Assembly (NCBI GenBank): GCA_015499995.1
Contig: JADNRV010000005.1
Span: forward strand, 62,001 to 126,000
Direction: 5' to 3'
DNA: 64,000 bases
From: Flammula alnicola
Taxonomy: Eukaryota; Basidiomycota; Agaricomycetes; Agaricales; Strophariaceae
Of this stretch, positions 36,984-49,799 are shown one piece after another. Every line of letters begins with the position of its first letter. The first letter of the stretch is position 1. The translations under genes and the position numbers were made by a program. The notes beneath the pieces were generated by a model. That model was not told the DNA's origin, searched no databases, and worked only from the letters and a program-made list of their open reading frames with translations.

Positions 36984-38191
36984 CACAAAAGCCAATTGCT
37001 CCAAAAAAAAAAAACACAAGAAACTGAAAATTTTGAGGAACCTACGTCTTTATAAGCCCAGAGGAAACTCCCTAGGGCACGAAAGTGGCCATAGACTTCA
37101 CGTCAACGTTTGCTTTCGCGTTCTCCTTGTCTTGCTGGCGCACCAAAAAAGGCATTTTTAGAGACAGGTGATCCACGTTTCGCGAGGCTCGGGCAGACTC
37201 ACTGCGACGGCCCGTTACACAAGGCGGCTTCATTCCGAAATTTCTCCGCCCCCCCGCTTCTTCATGTTTTCAAGTGCTTCTGCGACAGATTTGCCGGACT
37301 TAAGATCGGATTTGCCGCTGAAAGGCCCAGATATGTTTTCCTGGGAAGATAAATGATAGTTAGATTGAGGACGCAACGACTGAATATAATTAGGGAGCGC
37401 GAATGGTCGTTCATGACTGGGTGGGTCGAATGTTGCGGTGAGGACGCGTGACCTGATCGGTAAATTGCAATCGTCTCGCTATGGTCATTTAGAGGAAGAA
37501 GCAGACAGGCATAGGAAAAAAACGCCATGTGCAAACGGGTCGGGTGGACGCTTCAGTTGCACGACTGATCATTGAGGCTACGGAGATTCATGCAAGAAAC
37601 GGGTTTCATATATGGAGCCCTCGAAGCGTAGCTCATACAAATTAGATGAAAGCCTCCGGGTAAGTAGATAAAACTGGGGGTTGTGTCAGAAGGCCCCGAG
37701 TTGAAGGAGTGTTAACCGCTTACCTAGTCATACATCTACAGAGATGTCCATCACGACATTGGTCTTGGGTAACCACAGCAGCACACAAATGCACAAAGGG
37801 TGGAAGTGTACTTCTAGAAGACGGAGGCCAGCGATATGCAAGTGGCTGTAAATGTAGAAGCAGGCTTGCTTGCAGCTTGATTCTTGCAACGCAAAACGCG
37901 CACGTGCCGCTCACGCTACGAGCAAGAGACTGCGGACACTCCCGGTTACTTGGACCCCGAAGCTGGAAATCGTTGTAAACCTAGCCCAAACCTAGCCCCG
38001 TGCCCCAAGTACTAGCTGGAGCGTCCTATGTAATACTCAAAGGCATGCCACACGTTTCTTGCGTAAAATAGAGGACAATATTGAATACAGCTTAATTCCC
38101 AATTACCAGAATCATAAGTTATCGTGAAGAGAGTAGTTTACGAGTACTAACACCTAAATCAAAGCATGAAATGAGTACAAATATCCATCCG
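36984..38191. other. Intergenic upstream of GH3 and downstream of the peroxidase
   Basis: Contains the GH3 TATA box and a 20-bp sequence at 37979-37998 (AACCTAGCCCAAACCTAGCC) that recurs inside the NLR-inserted element. No gene is seen. Confidence 0.45.
37049..37054 (-). promoter_or_regulatory. TATA box of the GH3 gene
   Basis: TATAAA on the minus strand, 66 nt upstream of the GH3 start codon, followed by an A-rich stretch directly before the ATG. Confidence 0.5.
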
Positions 38192-39055
38192 TTACGCCTT
38201 CTCCGAAGGTGAGGAGGCTGAAGCAGCAGCTGCGTCCGCAGCTTCCTTCCTCAACTTCGCCACAGCCGTCCTGACGCTCTTCGATCGGTTCACTACGTCC
38301 CTCAAGCTCTGAACGTGGTCGGGCTTCCATCCTTCCGGCATACGCTCCTCCGAAATCCAACGTCTGTAGAAGTCGACAGGGATACCGGCCTTCGTTTTCG
38401 TTTTCGTCTCCCATACGCCGAGGATAATTGCCATCTCCCCTCGTGCAATCTCAGCATGGACGGAGTCGATTGGTTTACATTCGCATTCTCTCCGAATCCT
38501 CGCCCGGGCAATGTCCTCGTAGTTTAGGAGCAACTTCTCTTCTGGATCTGAGCTGGCTTGGATTTCCTTCAGAGTAGGCCGTACGTCTCCGATCAAGGCT
38601 TCCACCAACTTCTGGTCGATTTCGATTGGTGCGTACTTCTCGCCGTCAGGAGTGTCGTGATGCACGAGGCTCGCGTTGTGCTCGACCGCACCATGCAGTC
38701 CAACTTGGTAAAGCGATACCCGTCGTCCCAACTTGCGTATGATCAAAAAGCCGACATAAGACAAGAAGTAAGCCAGAGGCGCCGAGAGGCCATAGCACTC
38801 CTTAAGGCCTCGGGTGACGTCCTGTGCGCTCAGGTTCTTTCCATCGCGACGACTGTTGATATACAGGTTAAACATAGGTAATGGCAATTATATGGCAACC
38901 CACATGTAACCGTGGTTCGCCATGACATTGAGAGCTGGACAAGGCGACCGACTGTCCCCCTCCTGCGGAGCACAGAAATCATGCGTTTGGCCCGTCACAG
39001 GGCACGATTTTCCCGAGTGTTCGTGGATGGGAGGATGAGAGTCCGGCAGAGACAT
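38192..39055 (-). CDS. Heme-thiolate peroxidase / unspecific peroxygenase-like protein
   Basis: Short (270 aa) member of the chloroperoxidase/peroxygenase superfamily, which uses H2O2 for halogenation or oxygen insertion. Exons are 38904-39055 and 38192-38852, with a 51-nt intron. The motif EGDSRSPCPALNVMANHGY holds the predicted proximal Cys39 ligand. RDGKNLSAQDVTRGLKECYG follows. VEHNASLVHHD (Glu108-His109-Asn110) replaces the EHD motif of classical chloroperoxidase. SVHAEIARGEMAIILGVWE carries the Glu typical of the distal side in short peroxygenases. There is no signal peptide, so it may stay intracellular or leave unconventionally. The C-terminus is a charged Ala-rich tail. It lies between two secreted glycosidases on the same strand. 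Activity and substrate are inferred only from the family. Confidence 0.88.
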
Positions 39056-40041
39056 GAAGTGCGGGAGGTAAGGGTCTGATTTTGCGCTGAGGAGGAGGGA
39101 GGATAGCCAAGGCAGATGGAAGGCCCTCTTTTGAAGGAATGTCTCAATAACCGTTGAGAACGGGTTGCATTTATAGCGGTTACGGAATCATTCCGGGCTT
39201 CATAATAAGTGGACATGACGTGCAGCATGAAGGCGGTGCCTGGTACCATATATACCCTCCGTTGGGTGCAGTATGTCCATTGATCAAATTAATTGGCTTT
39301 GTGGTTAGCCTCAGCGCTAAAAATGATTAACGATGAGTTCCTTCCAGTGCCCTCCTTGCTGAAATATAGACGTGGAAAGAGCAACGTATCCTCCGTTCAT
39401 CGTTTGCGGTTTTTTGAAATGGGAAAGAGGAAGAGACAGGCTGGGAACGTCTCGTCGGCGGACATCAAAGTCCGACATTGCGATAGGACGGAGGAGGCCG
39501 GAGGACCGGTCGAGGACGCCTGAAGAGATACTGATGGAAGCTTGCTACTAAGTAATCCGGATATGTTTTCAAAAAATGGGCTGTTGTTTCGGACAGGTTT
39601 TGGGTTTGGTTGAACAGAGCGCTGGACAATCCTGGGCAAAAGAAATGGTGTGTTTGGGTGTTAACTTGCTCCTACTTGGCATTGATAAGCGTGGGAAATA
39701 AGATTTTGGTCTGCAGTTCTCACCAGATCTGAACAAAATTGATTGAAAAAGCGTGAAATAGTCTCCTTTATGCATACACAACATGGAGACGCATGATCAC
39801 ACAACACAAGCTGGGCAAGATATGTGGTCATGGTGTGGGGCAATCGGATGACGTTGCTTAGCTTGCAGGTCATCGAAGAAAGTAACAACCTCCACAGACG
39901 GCATGAGGTGTTTGGCTTTAGGATATGCTCATTCACATCACATACACGAAAGAATTGAATATTTGGATCACGATCACAGCTCATCGCGAATCGCAGAGTC
40001 AGTGTCACCCACAAAGCTGGGTTCAGAGTCACCCGGTACAC
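39056..40041. other. Intergenic between peroxidase and GH92
   Basis: Promoter side of the peroxidase gene and 3' flank of GH92. No gene is recognised. Confidence 0.45.
39171..39176 (-). promoter_or_regulatory. TATA box of the peroxidase gene
   Basis: TATAAA on the minus strand, about 115 nt upstream of the ATG. A second TATATA lies farther up, near 39,250. Confidence 0.4.
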
Positions 40042-43000
40042 TCACCTTCCGGCTACCTGTACCGACAAAGGCTTGCAAAATGCTTGGTCGTTGCCCCACG
40101 CCTGAATTTCATCGCTCATCTCGAACACGATGTTCGCCCCATTGGCGATCTGTTCGTGCTTGATGATAGGTTGATCCACGGTGACTCCATGATGGTGAGG
40201 GATTTAATGTAAGGCTTGGTGCGCGCACCAATGGCACTAATCGTCAGTTTCTTACTTGCCGAGGATCCTTTTTGCGATGGCGCCGGACTAGCCAGGTCGA
40301 TGGTAATTTGCTCAAAGAAGGGCCTGCCAGAGAACGAGAAGAAGATCATCAATCAGCTTCGAATCATGCCACGGTTCCAAAATGAGATGAAGAACAGGAC
40401 ATAACACGCACGATCCAACGACATATTCGCCAGAAACGGGATTAACCGGGTAGAATCCCATTGCACTAAAGATATACCAAGCGCTCATTTGACCACAATC
40501 TTCGTTCTACCAAGATGAGATTAGTACCCAGCCTCCTCGAACCAAGTGATAGATATCCGACATACCCCAGATAGTCCAGTGGGGGTATTGTTGTAGTTGG
40601 CGATCGCTATGTCTCTGACCTTTTCCTGCGTCTTAAAGGCTGCACCCGCTAGGGAGTATAAATAGGGTATATGGTGGGATGGCTATCAACGTCTCAAGAT
40701 GAGCTCCGACCTTAGCTGCTGACATAATTTACCTCATTGCTATGATCATTATGGCCTCCATTGAAATGATCATCTAAGCTCTGGATAAACTTCACATTTC
40801 CACCACGGCGCTCGATGAGGCCTGGTATGTCATGCACGACGTCAAACGAGTAGGCCCACTTATCCCCTACTCACTTGTAAGTATTTATTTCGGCGGTGGG
40901 CATGCGAATAGGAAATGGGGTAGTGATGACGTACCTTCAGTCCAGCCGTTATCCTCACCAGCCCAGCTGCCGTCGGCGTTTCGTGCCTCCATGAATCCGG
41001 TAGCGTCATTGAATAACGTAAAGGGTGAAGTCATGGATCTGTTCAATAAAAATTGGTTACGGTCTCGGGCTTTCCTAGTTCCCGAGCAAGGACGTAGGCG
41101 GCGTAGTCGTCATCTAAGGTCCCGAAAAAGAGTCAGACTGGTAACGATGCGAAGCTTTCCAGCGAGTACAAACGAACAAGCATAGTCAAGTGTTCGCGAT
41201 GCGCTTTCTGAATGCACATCGTCGGCCACCCAACCTTTTCCTGGGACGTCGTACACAGATGATAGACCGGCGCGTACTTCGTAGTCGACATTCTGGACAA
41301 GTAGGGTCTGGTTAGTGTGCTTTTAGAGAATAAAAATAGATTTTACCTCCTCGCGATCGGAGTATCTATAAGTAGACGTTAAGAGTGTTGCCACGAAACT
41401 AAAGTTTATCCAAGGCTTACATTACTGTCAGGTCATCTTTAGGAGGGACAGTGGCGTCCTTCCACACTGCCTCCCATGCCAGCTCGGGATCGAACCCCGT
41501 TATGTTCTTCAGAACAGCTTCAGCGATGAGAGAGTCTGCATGCGTTGCGACCTAACGTGAAGATCGGTACTCGGAATCACTCATGCTAAGAGATAAGCTC
41601 ACCATGATATTCGTTTCAACGATGTTCTTCCACATCGGGAGCCAACCACCCTATGAGATGCAAAAGAACTCTCAATAATAGGTCTAGGTGAAGTATAAGA
41701 TAACCAGTTCACCTCTTTATAATCCGCTAGCATGCTTTGTACCATTCCTGGTATCCGGTCAGGCATGAACAAGATCTGCCATGCCCATTCTGCACGAAAA
41801 GTGTCCTGGAAATGACATTAATCGAGAATGTTGAGGCATGCGCAGTGCGAACCTACCCAGATAGAATAGCCAGTATACGATTCGCCGCCTTCACCAAGTT
41901 GATGGACCGAGTTATCGTACGCCGAGTAATAGAGGTTTTGCTCGTGTTGTTCAGAGGGAAACTGGTTCAGCAATTAGCCGGAGAAGGGAGACGCCGTTAT
42001 AAAAAGCGACCTGGAGCGTATGAACAACCGCAGTCCAGAACGTCTGCTGGTCTACGAAATCTCGGCTTGCATGATCAATATTACGAGAATCGGCGTAGAC
42101 TTGCAGGTCGATGCGATTCAGCACGTCTGTCCATGACTTTCGCACTCGATATGCGGTGTTTTCAAACGTTCCAGGAACAAGATGCAGATCCGTTGCCGGA
42201 ACAGAGACGGAAGATGCGTCCGGGATTTCTGCGTCGATATTCTTGCGTGCTTGATCCTCAGAGATGAAAGAAGTGCCAACGCGAAGGGTAATGACGGTCT
42301 TTTCTGAAGTCGACCTCGGGAACATGGCATAAGCACTCAACAAGGGTCCCTCAGTGACTTTTGACTGTTGAATTGGGAAAGACGTAGTACCATTCTGAAT
42401 GACTCCGTAGGATGGCTTGGGCGTATTTGAATCGAAACGAGCACAGAAAAAGCCCTTGAAATTTTCGGCGAAAGGAGCTATGGATACGGGCGCAATGATT
42501 CTATCTTGTCGCTCGTCCGACCATCCACAAACTTCTAGAGGGCCCTGGATTGAAACGCTGCCAAGCGGATAGGATATGTTGGTTGGGGTAGACGTGAGAA
42601 TGGATGGGCGGGCAACTTCGAAGAGAATATGAGGAGAAAGATCGGTTTTGAAAGTGAATCGCAAGTGAGCCACGCGCGATGCTGTCAAGGACGATAGAAG
42701 AATCAGACACGCGACAGAACAAGCATTATTGTCACGTACTTGCACTTTGCTCAATTTCAATGCTTCCTCCTTGCCCGTCGTCCAACTCCACGGCATAATA
42801 ACTGGAACTCACGACCTCATTCTTCTGCCCTTCTGCCCCACGAAGCACTTCGAGGCCCCTCTTATCGAAATCCACAACCACGTCATTGCCTACACCGGTA
42901 CTGACACTGATTGGCGCACTCTCACCCATCCAAATGGCAGGCTGACGTGTCCCAACAAGGCCCATAACCTTGTTTAGGGTCCAGTTGAATGGTGTGGCGG

Positions 43001-43241
43001 ATACGTAGTGGGACTGGGTCTGAGCAACCCAGCGAGTCATGCCAAACGGGGGTGAGGTGCTCGGTATGGTGCCACCGGATCCATTGGGGGTATCTCCACC
43101 ATTTCCAATCAGCAAGTTGACGAGGTCAAGCCCGGCACTTGGCGGGATAGCGAATGCGGGTGGTGGGTTGGTCGATGTCGCCTTGGCCAAACATAGAACG
43201 GCCAAAACGATACAGAAACATAGCGCCCTTGGACGTTCCAT
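40042..43241 (-). CDS. Glycoside hydrolase family 92 alpha-1,2-mannosidase
   Basis: GH92 enzymes are calcium-dependent exo-alpha-mannosidases acting on N- or O-linked mannans. The start ATG at 43241 gives a hydrophobic signal segment (RALCFCIVLAVLCLA), so the protein is predicted to be secreted. N-terminal hallmarks are LLIGNGGDTPNGSGGTIPST, PPFGMTRWVAQTQ and RQPAIWMGESAPISV. The central domain has YSIWDTFRAEWAWQI and MLADYKEGGWLPMWKN near 41,700-41,900. DNGWTEGDKWAYSFDV and FNGGHNDHSNE lie near 40,750-40,950. The C-terminus ends PLSVQVAGR at stop 40044-40042. Several short introns interrupt the gene; not every join was verified base by base, but no obvious break was seen. Confidence 0.9.
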
Positions 43242-43780
43242 TTCGATATACCGGCCTATATCGCGAGAGGGAGAAAGTTTACTTTGGTTGTGACGAGACA
43301 AGCGATGATCAATGTGTTGGGCCAACTTACACGTTATCCTGGCTCACGTTCTGACAACCCTTGTGAATTGTAAAGGAAAGCGTGAATCCAGGAAATCCCT
43401 TTAAGTGTTGATGAGGAGCCCTAGAAGCGTGAAGAAGCGCGAAGAAGAGTTTCAGTGGTGTGGGCTGAGGTCAGGAGGTGTTGAGAATTCCGGAAAACCT
43501 TCAAGCTTGCGGGAGTTCGGGCCGCCGACGACGAAGGGATGCTCAAACGCTGCTGACTTGTTATAATTACATGTTACCGTCGACCCATCTCATCCAAGTC
43601 AAATACATGAAAAAATATGGAACCTGCAACTTCGAGCAAGAAAAAGACCAAGTACTAATCTCTGAAGGAAGAAGCATAAGGAAACCCACATAGCGCAAGT
43701 CCAAAGTCAGCCGAAAAAAGAGATCAATTAAATAATCACACTTGTAAATCCAGAAACTCAAAACCAATCAGTCAAAATCA
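43242..43780. other. Intergenic between GH92 and brc1
   Basis: Promoter region of GH92 and 3' flank of brc1. No further gene is seen. Confidence 0.45.
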
Positions 43781-46700
43781 CTAGCGGACATAAAAATCCT
43801 CTTTCTCCCACTCCATCTCCTGCTTCAGCGCGCCTGTGAGTAGGAGCTCTTGGTTATACACCTTGATACCCTGCGCAGCTATCGGCCGCCAGATCGCGAT
43901 GTCCTCCTTGCATGATATGATATGCCGTGTTTCTGGGGAGGCGTTGATGATTCGGGCAGTGGGCGATTGAGTTGTCACCTGTTAGTTAATGAAGATCATA
44001 TCGTTAGCTGAAATCCGAGAGAAAGAGTGAGGAGAGAAGAGGAAAACAACACAAACCTGACCCCCACACGCATTGATGACGTTCTTCAGCAGCTTGGTAT
44101 CGACCGCCACACGAGGAGTGACGTAGAACGTATGCCCCGCCAACATCTTCCCGTTATTCGCCTTTGCACGACGCAGTGCCGCCACAAGATCGACGCCATA
44201 CTTATTCTCGCCAGCTTTATCCGTCAGGACAAAGTCTTTCTCCGCTATACATTATCAAATCGAAACCATTGCCTGGGTCAGCAGATCAGTAAATGAATAA
44301 AAAATAGAAAACGCACGTAAAATCCTTTTGGCGTCCGCACTAGCCAGAGCCCACTTTTCCGAGAGGATCCACGGTGCAGAAGCGAGCGCGCAGAGGAATT
44401 TCTCGGTGCGAACTACTTGCCGCGCTAGGAGATGCGTGCATTCGTTCGCTCGGGTCGTCATTTTCACGCCGAGCTTCGTTAGAGCCTGTATTAGAGATAG
44501 AGTTAATGAGATTCACCGCAACGCAAGAGTATGAGACGAACCTTGATCGTATCATCTCCAAGCGTAACTTGGGTCGTCATAACCATTATACCAGTTGACC
44601 TGAGATAGAAGAAATTAAAGCTTCAGCATAGAAAACCAAGAAAAACAAGGTTTGATAATGTAACGAGAGAAGGGCCGTTGCAGCTTAGCCCTTAGGAGAA
44701 CAACGAAGGAGAAAATAGAACGAAAAAAGGCAAAAAGAGAACGAAAAATACATACCCATCATCTTCATCAACGTCCATAGGAACAGCCTTCTGCTTTCCC
44801 TTCCCCTTCGCGTCCTTCCTCACCTCCACCTCCTCCACCCCATCCTCGTCCCCACCAGCAACACCACTAACCCTCCGCTTCTTCTTCGCCTTCCCATCCC
44901 CCTCTTCCTCCTCCACATTCCCCCTCTTCCTCGCAGTCGACCCACTCCTCTCTTCCTCCTCACCACCCACGACGAACGCCTCCACTCCACCCCGAGTACT
45001 CGACCCCCTGCGCGCCTTGGAGTGCGCCTTCCGCATCTGCGCCTCAAACTGGATCACGTCAGGCATGATCGTCTCGTGAAGTCTCTGTGTCGCTTTCGCG
45101 GCTGCGCTCCGCCGCGGAGGGGGCATCGCTGGAGGGGGCATAGAGCCTGTGGCGATTGAGGATGGGTCGGGGGTAGTTGAGTCGCCGTCGATGTCCATTG
45201 GTTGGGGTTTGGATTTGGCCTTGGACTTGGGTTTGGACGGAGGTGCGGAGATGGAAGTGGAAATAGTTTTCGCTGCTCCTCTTGTCTTTATCTGTGCCTT
45301 CGAAGTCGAACGGGATGCGGCACCTGGCGTCGACACGGACGCATAGACTTGCCCCGCCACGGCACGAATGCTCTCCGTCCGCGCCACACCGCGCGTGCGT
45401 GGGCTGATGAGCTCGGTCACTTCCTCCTCTTCCTCCTCCTCCTCTTCCGTGTCGTTCACTTTCTCCGGCTCCTCATCTGAGATATGTTTCGACTTGGATT
45501 TGGACTTGGCCTTGGACGTCGTCTGAGGTTTACTCACAGCCTTCGTCTTCCCCTTCGACACGACAACCTCCTCTTCCTCCTCCTCCTCCTCGGTGTCTTC
45601 ATCTCTACGCCTGCTCTTTCCAGCCGTCTTCTGGGCTCCAGCCGAAACGGCGGCCTTCGCCCCAGCCTTGCCCTTCGTTTTATCCGCACGCGCAGAAAGA
45701 TTCAGCGCAGGCATCAGTACCGACATCACGCGTTTAGGCGTCGCCGGGCCTGTCGTGGTCCTTGTTGGAGCCTTCGCAGGAGCCTTATCCTTCGTCTTCG
45801 TTTTGGCGCTGGCAGTGGATTTGGACTTGGGCCTGGAGACAATCTCTTCCTCTTCCTCTTCCTCGTCGTCCGTCTCCGTATCGCTATCAACGACCTTCTT
45901 CGCACCGGATTTGGCCCGCGTCTTGGCGCTGGTGCTAGTCTTGCTCGTCTTGATATCCACAACGGGTTTCTGCGCAGAGGCCGGGCCATCCTTGGACGTG
46001 CTCTTTCCTTTGTCCTTCCCTTTATCCTTCCCTTTCGCCTCGGCGCGCTTCTCGGACTTAGAAAGCAGAAACGGCGCAGCGGGCAGACTATCGTCCGACC
46101 CATCTTCTTGTTCTTCGGCCCGACCCTGTTTTCGACTGTGTCAGCGTCTTCAGAGACAGAGGCAGAAGATGCGGTGGAGTACACCCGGAGAGGCTTGGCA
46201 CGCGTAGGTGTTACTGGCTGGGGTTTGGCTTTCTCTTTCTCCTTCGTCTTAGCCGATGATGATGAGGACTTGCCGTTGGCGTTGGCGACAGATTTAGCTT
46301 GGGTCTTAGACTTGGTCTTGGTTGAGCGTATCGGCCTCTCCTCCTCCTGCTCGTCTTCGTCTTCCTCCTCCTCGGACTCAGGCTCAGGCTCCTCCTCAGA
46401 CTCGACCGCCGGCGCAGGCTTCTTAGCATTACGCTTCCCTTTTCCTTTCGCGCTGGCTTTCTCTTCCTTCTTGCCCTTTCCCTTCGCTTTCGCTTTCACA
46501 ACCTCCTCTTTCTCTTCCTCTTCGTCCTCCTCATCCTCCGCTTTCTCCGCTTTCTCTTCTCCTTATCCTTCCCAGCCCTCTTCTTAACCCGCGTACGCGC
46601 ATCGCCGCGCGGTCTATTCAACAACCCCGGGCCAGCCCCCGTGCCGCTGACAGCAGACAGCGCCGGCGCAGACGTCGAAATCTTCGCGGGCTTGCGCGCG

Positions 46701-49700
46701 GGCACGACAACGATGGAGTCTTCGCGCTCGAGGGGGCGTTTGGTTGGCTTTGCATTGTCCTTGCCCTTGGTCGACTTCGAAGTCTTACTGGGTTTCGCGT
46801 TCTTCTTTGGAGGTGGGGGTGGAGTTTCGTCGTCGTCGTCGTCGACCTCCATCGCCTCCGGCTCCGCTTCGTCTTCGTCTTCGCGCTCGCGCTCAGGCTC
46901 GGCCCGTCGTCGCTCGATAGAGGCAGCTTCTTCCTCTGGTTCTTGCTCTTAGGCTTAGCCTTAGAGCTGGTGGTGGGCTTGGACTTCGCTTCGATGCGAG
47001 AGGGGAACTCGTCCACTTCTTCGTCCTCATCCTCGTCCTCTTCCACCTCAGAGGTGGGTTTGGGCTTAGGCTTCGACTTGGGCGTAGATTTGGATATGGG
47101 CCGAGGTTTGGGGCGCGGTCTGCGGTCTTCTTCTTCTTCTCCTCCTCCTCCTGCTCTTCAGGAACATCGTCCTCGACGGAAGACACGTCCGACGTTACTG
47201 TCGGTTTCGGTTTCGCTGCAGGCTTCGATTTCGGCGTCGCTTTAGCCTTGGGTTTGGGCTTGGATCGAGCCTTCCTCCGCGCATCCTCGTCGGAGCTATC
47301 ATCGTCCAGTTCGATAACCGTTTCCTCGTTCTCGTCCTCCTCTTCGGAAGCCGCGTGTTCTTTTGCTTTCGACTTGGATTTTGGGGTAGCGGTGGCAGCA
47401 GGGGTAGGTTTAGGCTTCGACGCGGACGCAAAACCGCGATACGTCGGTTTCGTAGGCGACTTCGAGCTTGATTTTTCCTTGTCCTTGGACCTGGGAACAG
47501 ACGACGGAGGCACCGAAGACGTCGCTGCACCGCCTTTCTTCGTCGCCGTCGCGGCAGACGCGGCGGGTTTGAGGTTCTCCTTCTCTTTCTCGTTGGCGCC
47601 ATCATTCCACTCCATGTCCACATCCACATCCACGTCTGCATGAGGAGCACCATCACCACCGCGATCGCGATCCTCCACCAACCCCTGCACCTCCTTCATA
47701 CTCGCCTCCGTCCCCGGAGGCGGCACTTCCTCATCCGCCAACTCCTCCTCCCCATCCGCCTCCACCTCCTCCGCCTCCATCTCGATCCGCCCTTGTCCCA
47801 TAACGCCCCTGTCGCCTTCTCTCTCCCCATCCTTACCCCCACTCATACTCCCAACACCGCCTACAAAAACGCCCCTCTCCCCAAGGAGCCGGCTAAAATC
47901 CACGCCGGCGGGAAAGACGATGTACTTCTCCACCGCGGGCGTGAGGTTGCGCCACTGCACGAAGCAGTCCTCGAGCCAGGTGTGGTTGACCACGGGGATG
48001 GACCAGGACGTGGCTTTGGCGGATTTGGTGCCGTGGTGCTGTGGGGTTGGATTGGGTTGTTAGAAGTGGGGCAAGGAGGAGGCAGGCAGGAGAGACGTAC
48101 TACGCCGCGATGAGGATCGTGTTCTGGCCGGACATGCTGGGCGTGAACTCCGCGCCCATGGTGTTGATGAGCTTCTTGAGGTACTCGCGCGCTTCGCCTG
48201 TGTAGTTTGTTACGGTGATGACCTGAATAGAAAGGGATAGATCGTTAACTGTACGAATTTCATGACTCGGAACGCGAGACGACACGGTACGAAAGAATGA
48301 TGATATGGATACGTACGTGGTGCGAGAATGACTCGATGGGTCTCTTTGGGATGGGATAATGCAGGAGCTGGTCGACCGGACGAGAGAGGATGCCCGTGGA
48401 CTGGACGTGGAAAAGCCACGCGAGGGTGCCGATCGTCTTCGTTTCTCTCACAGCCTGAAAACCCAACCATCAGCACGCAATCACCAAAAACCAGAAAACG
48501 AAAAGAAAGAAAAAACGAACCCGAACATATGCCCTCCCGAACCTCCACCGCGTCACAAGCACATCACACTCCCCCACCGCCTCGGCCTCCTTCCGCCTCC
48601 TCTCCTTCTCCTTCGCACTCAGTCGGAATCCGCCCTCCTCCAGCTCTTCTTCCTCCTCGTCGCCCTCAAAACGGACAACGATACCCCCTGCACGCTCGAT
48701 GCCTACCTGCACCGCCTCCCGCCGCCCTCGGTACAGCTGCAGCGTCCGACTGAGCAGAATCTTACGTCCAGCCCAGACTTGCACTGCGCCGCCGCCCGTG
48801 GCACCACCACCAGGGCTCCTGCTCAAGACAGGTATCCGCCCCGCGACCAGCGAGATATCTGCCTCCGCGGGTGGTGAGGAGCGCCCCATCTCCGGCGTAA
48901 ACAGAGCAGCGGTGGCGTACATGTTCCTCTTCACTTCGTCTTTCTCTACCGTCGCTGCATCTCCATCCACCATCACCACATCCTTCCCTTGCCCTTCTCC
49001 TTCCCAGCACCCGCACCCAAAATCCCCTCAACGCCCTTCAACACCCGCACCTCCGGCCACTCATAGCAGGCCGTATCCAGGCTCCCTACGCCCAACCTCA
49101 CCGCGTCGTCGAACCAGTGCGGCAGGACCACCTTCACGCCTGTATCCTCCCTATGATGCATCGCCGTAGAGTACTTGGCCGACCCCGGGGACAGAGCGAA
49201 GAGGTGGGTGACGTCTTTGGTGAGCCCCGTGCGCCACTGGCCGCCGAGGGCGGTGATACCGGCGGAGAGCACCTCGAGGTCCGTGGGGGGCAGGGAGGTT
49301 GCGCAGGCGACTACCCCGAGAATATCAGCGCGGGGTCGACGGAGAAATGTTGTGCTCTGCGAGGATAGGATGGGTTAGTGGGATGTTATGGTGGGAAGGA
49401 AGAAATGGACATACGATTGTAACTTTCCAAGCAACAGGCTTCGCTCGACCCACTTGTCCGTCACCACGTCGACTTTGCGCTTACGCTTTGCTTCGGCGCC
49501 TTGTGCCCCTTCTCCTGTCATTTCTCCTTCCTCCCGCCCGCCTCACTCTCCCTCCGTGCAAGCACCTCCCACCCCTCCCACCTCACCGAATTGCAATCAC
49601 CGTCGTCAGCCTCTCGTCCCGCACCCCCAACGCTCTATCCACGCGCGTCGCGCCGTACATCTGCAGCACCGCGTCCAGCTCTGCGATGTGCTGGGGTGGG

Positions 49701-49799
49701 AAGGAGGAGCGATGTAGTATGTGATAGGGGCGAAGAGCTTTTGTTGAGGGGGGAGGGGGAGGAGGGATGGTGGTCCATTGAGATATCTGCTGCCTCCAT
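43781..49799 (-). CDS. brc1: Multi-BRCT genome-stability protein (Brc1/Rtt107-like), with apparent frameshifts
   Basis: Brc1/Rtt107 is a nuclear scaffold that binds phosphorylated H2A at stalled forks through its C-terminal BRCT pair and recruits Smc5/6 and Slx4. Segments by order: BRCT-like 49,600-49,790 (QHIAELDAVLQMYGA); 48,980-49,340 (ITALGGQWRTGLTKDVTHLFAL, VVLPHWFDDAVRLG); 48,530-48,970; 47,880-48,300 (GEAREYLKKLINTMGAEFTPS, VNHTWLEDCFVQWRNLT); a Lys/Ser/Glu-rich linker 44,750-47,850; and the C-terminal pair 43,781-44,590 (MTTQVTLGDDTIKALTKLGVKM, KMLAGHTFYVTP). Reading it as one protein needs frame changes near 49,710, 49,314-49,317 (a four-G run where five would keep frame), 47,130, 46,935 and 46,120. 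These could be sequencing indels in low-complexity DNA or real decay. The start is uncertain; the ATG at 49799 is one option. Confidence 0.75.

Noticed and set aside
37979..37998. Telomere-like AACCTAGCC repeat
   Set aside because: Only two units, not TTAGGG, and internal to a gene-rich region. It is not a telomere.
45484..46587. 367-codon plus-strand open frame, plus others at 45593-46207 and 47248-47643
   Set aside because: They are antisense to the Lys/Ser/Glu-rich brc1 linker. Codon bias of the low-complexity tract leaves the opposite strand open, and the predicted products are Leu/Arg/Ser strings without domains.
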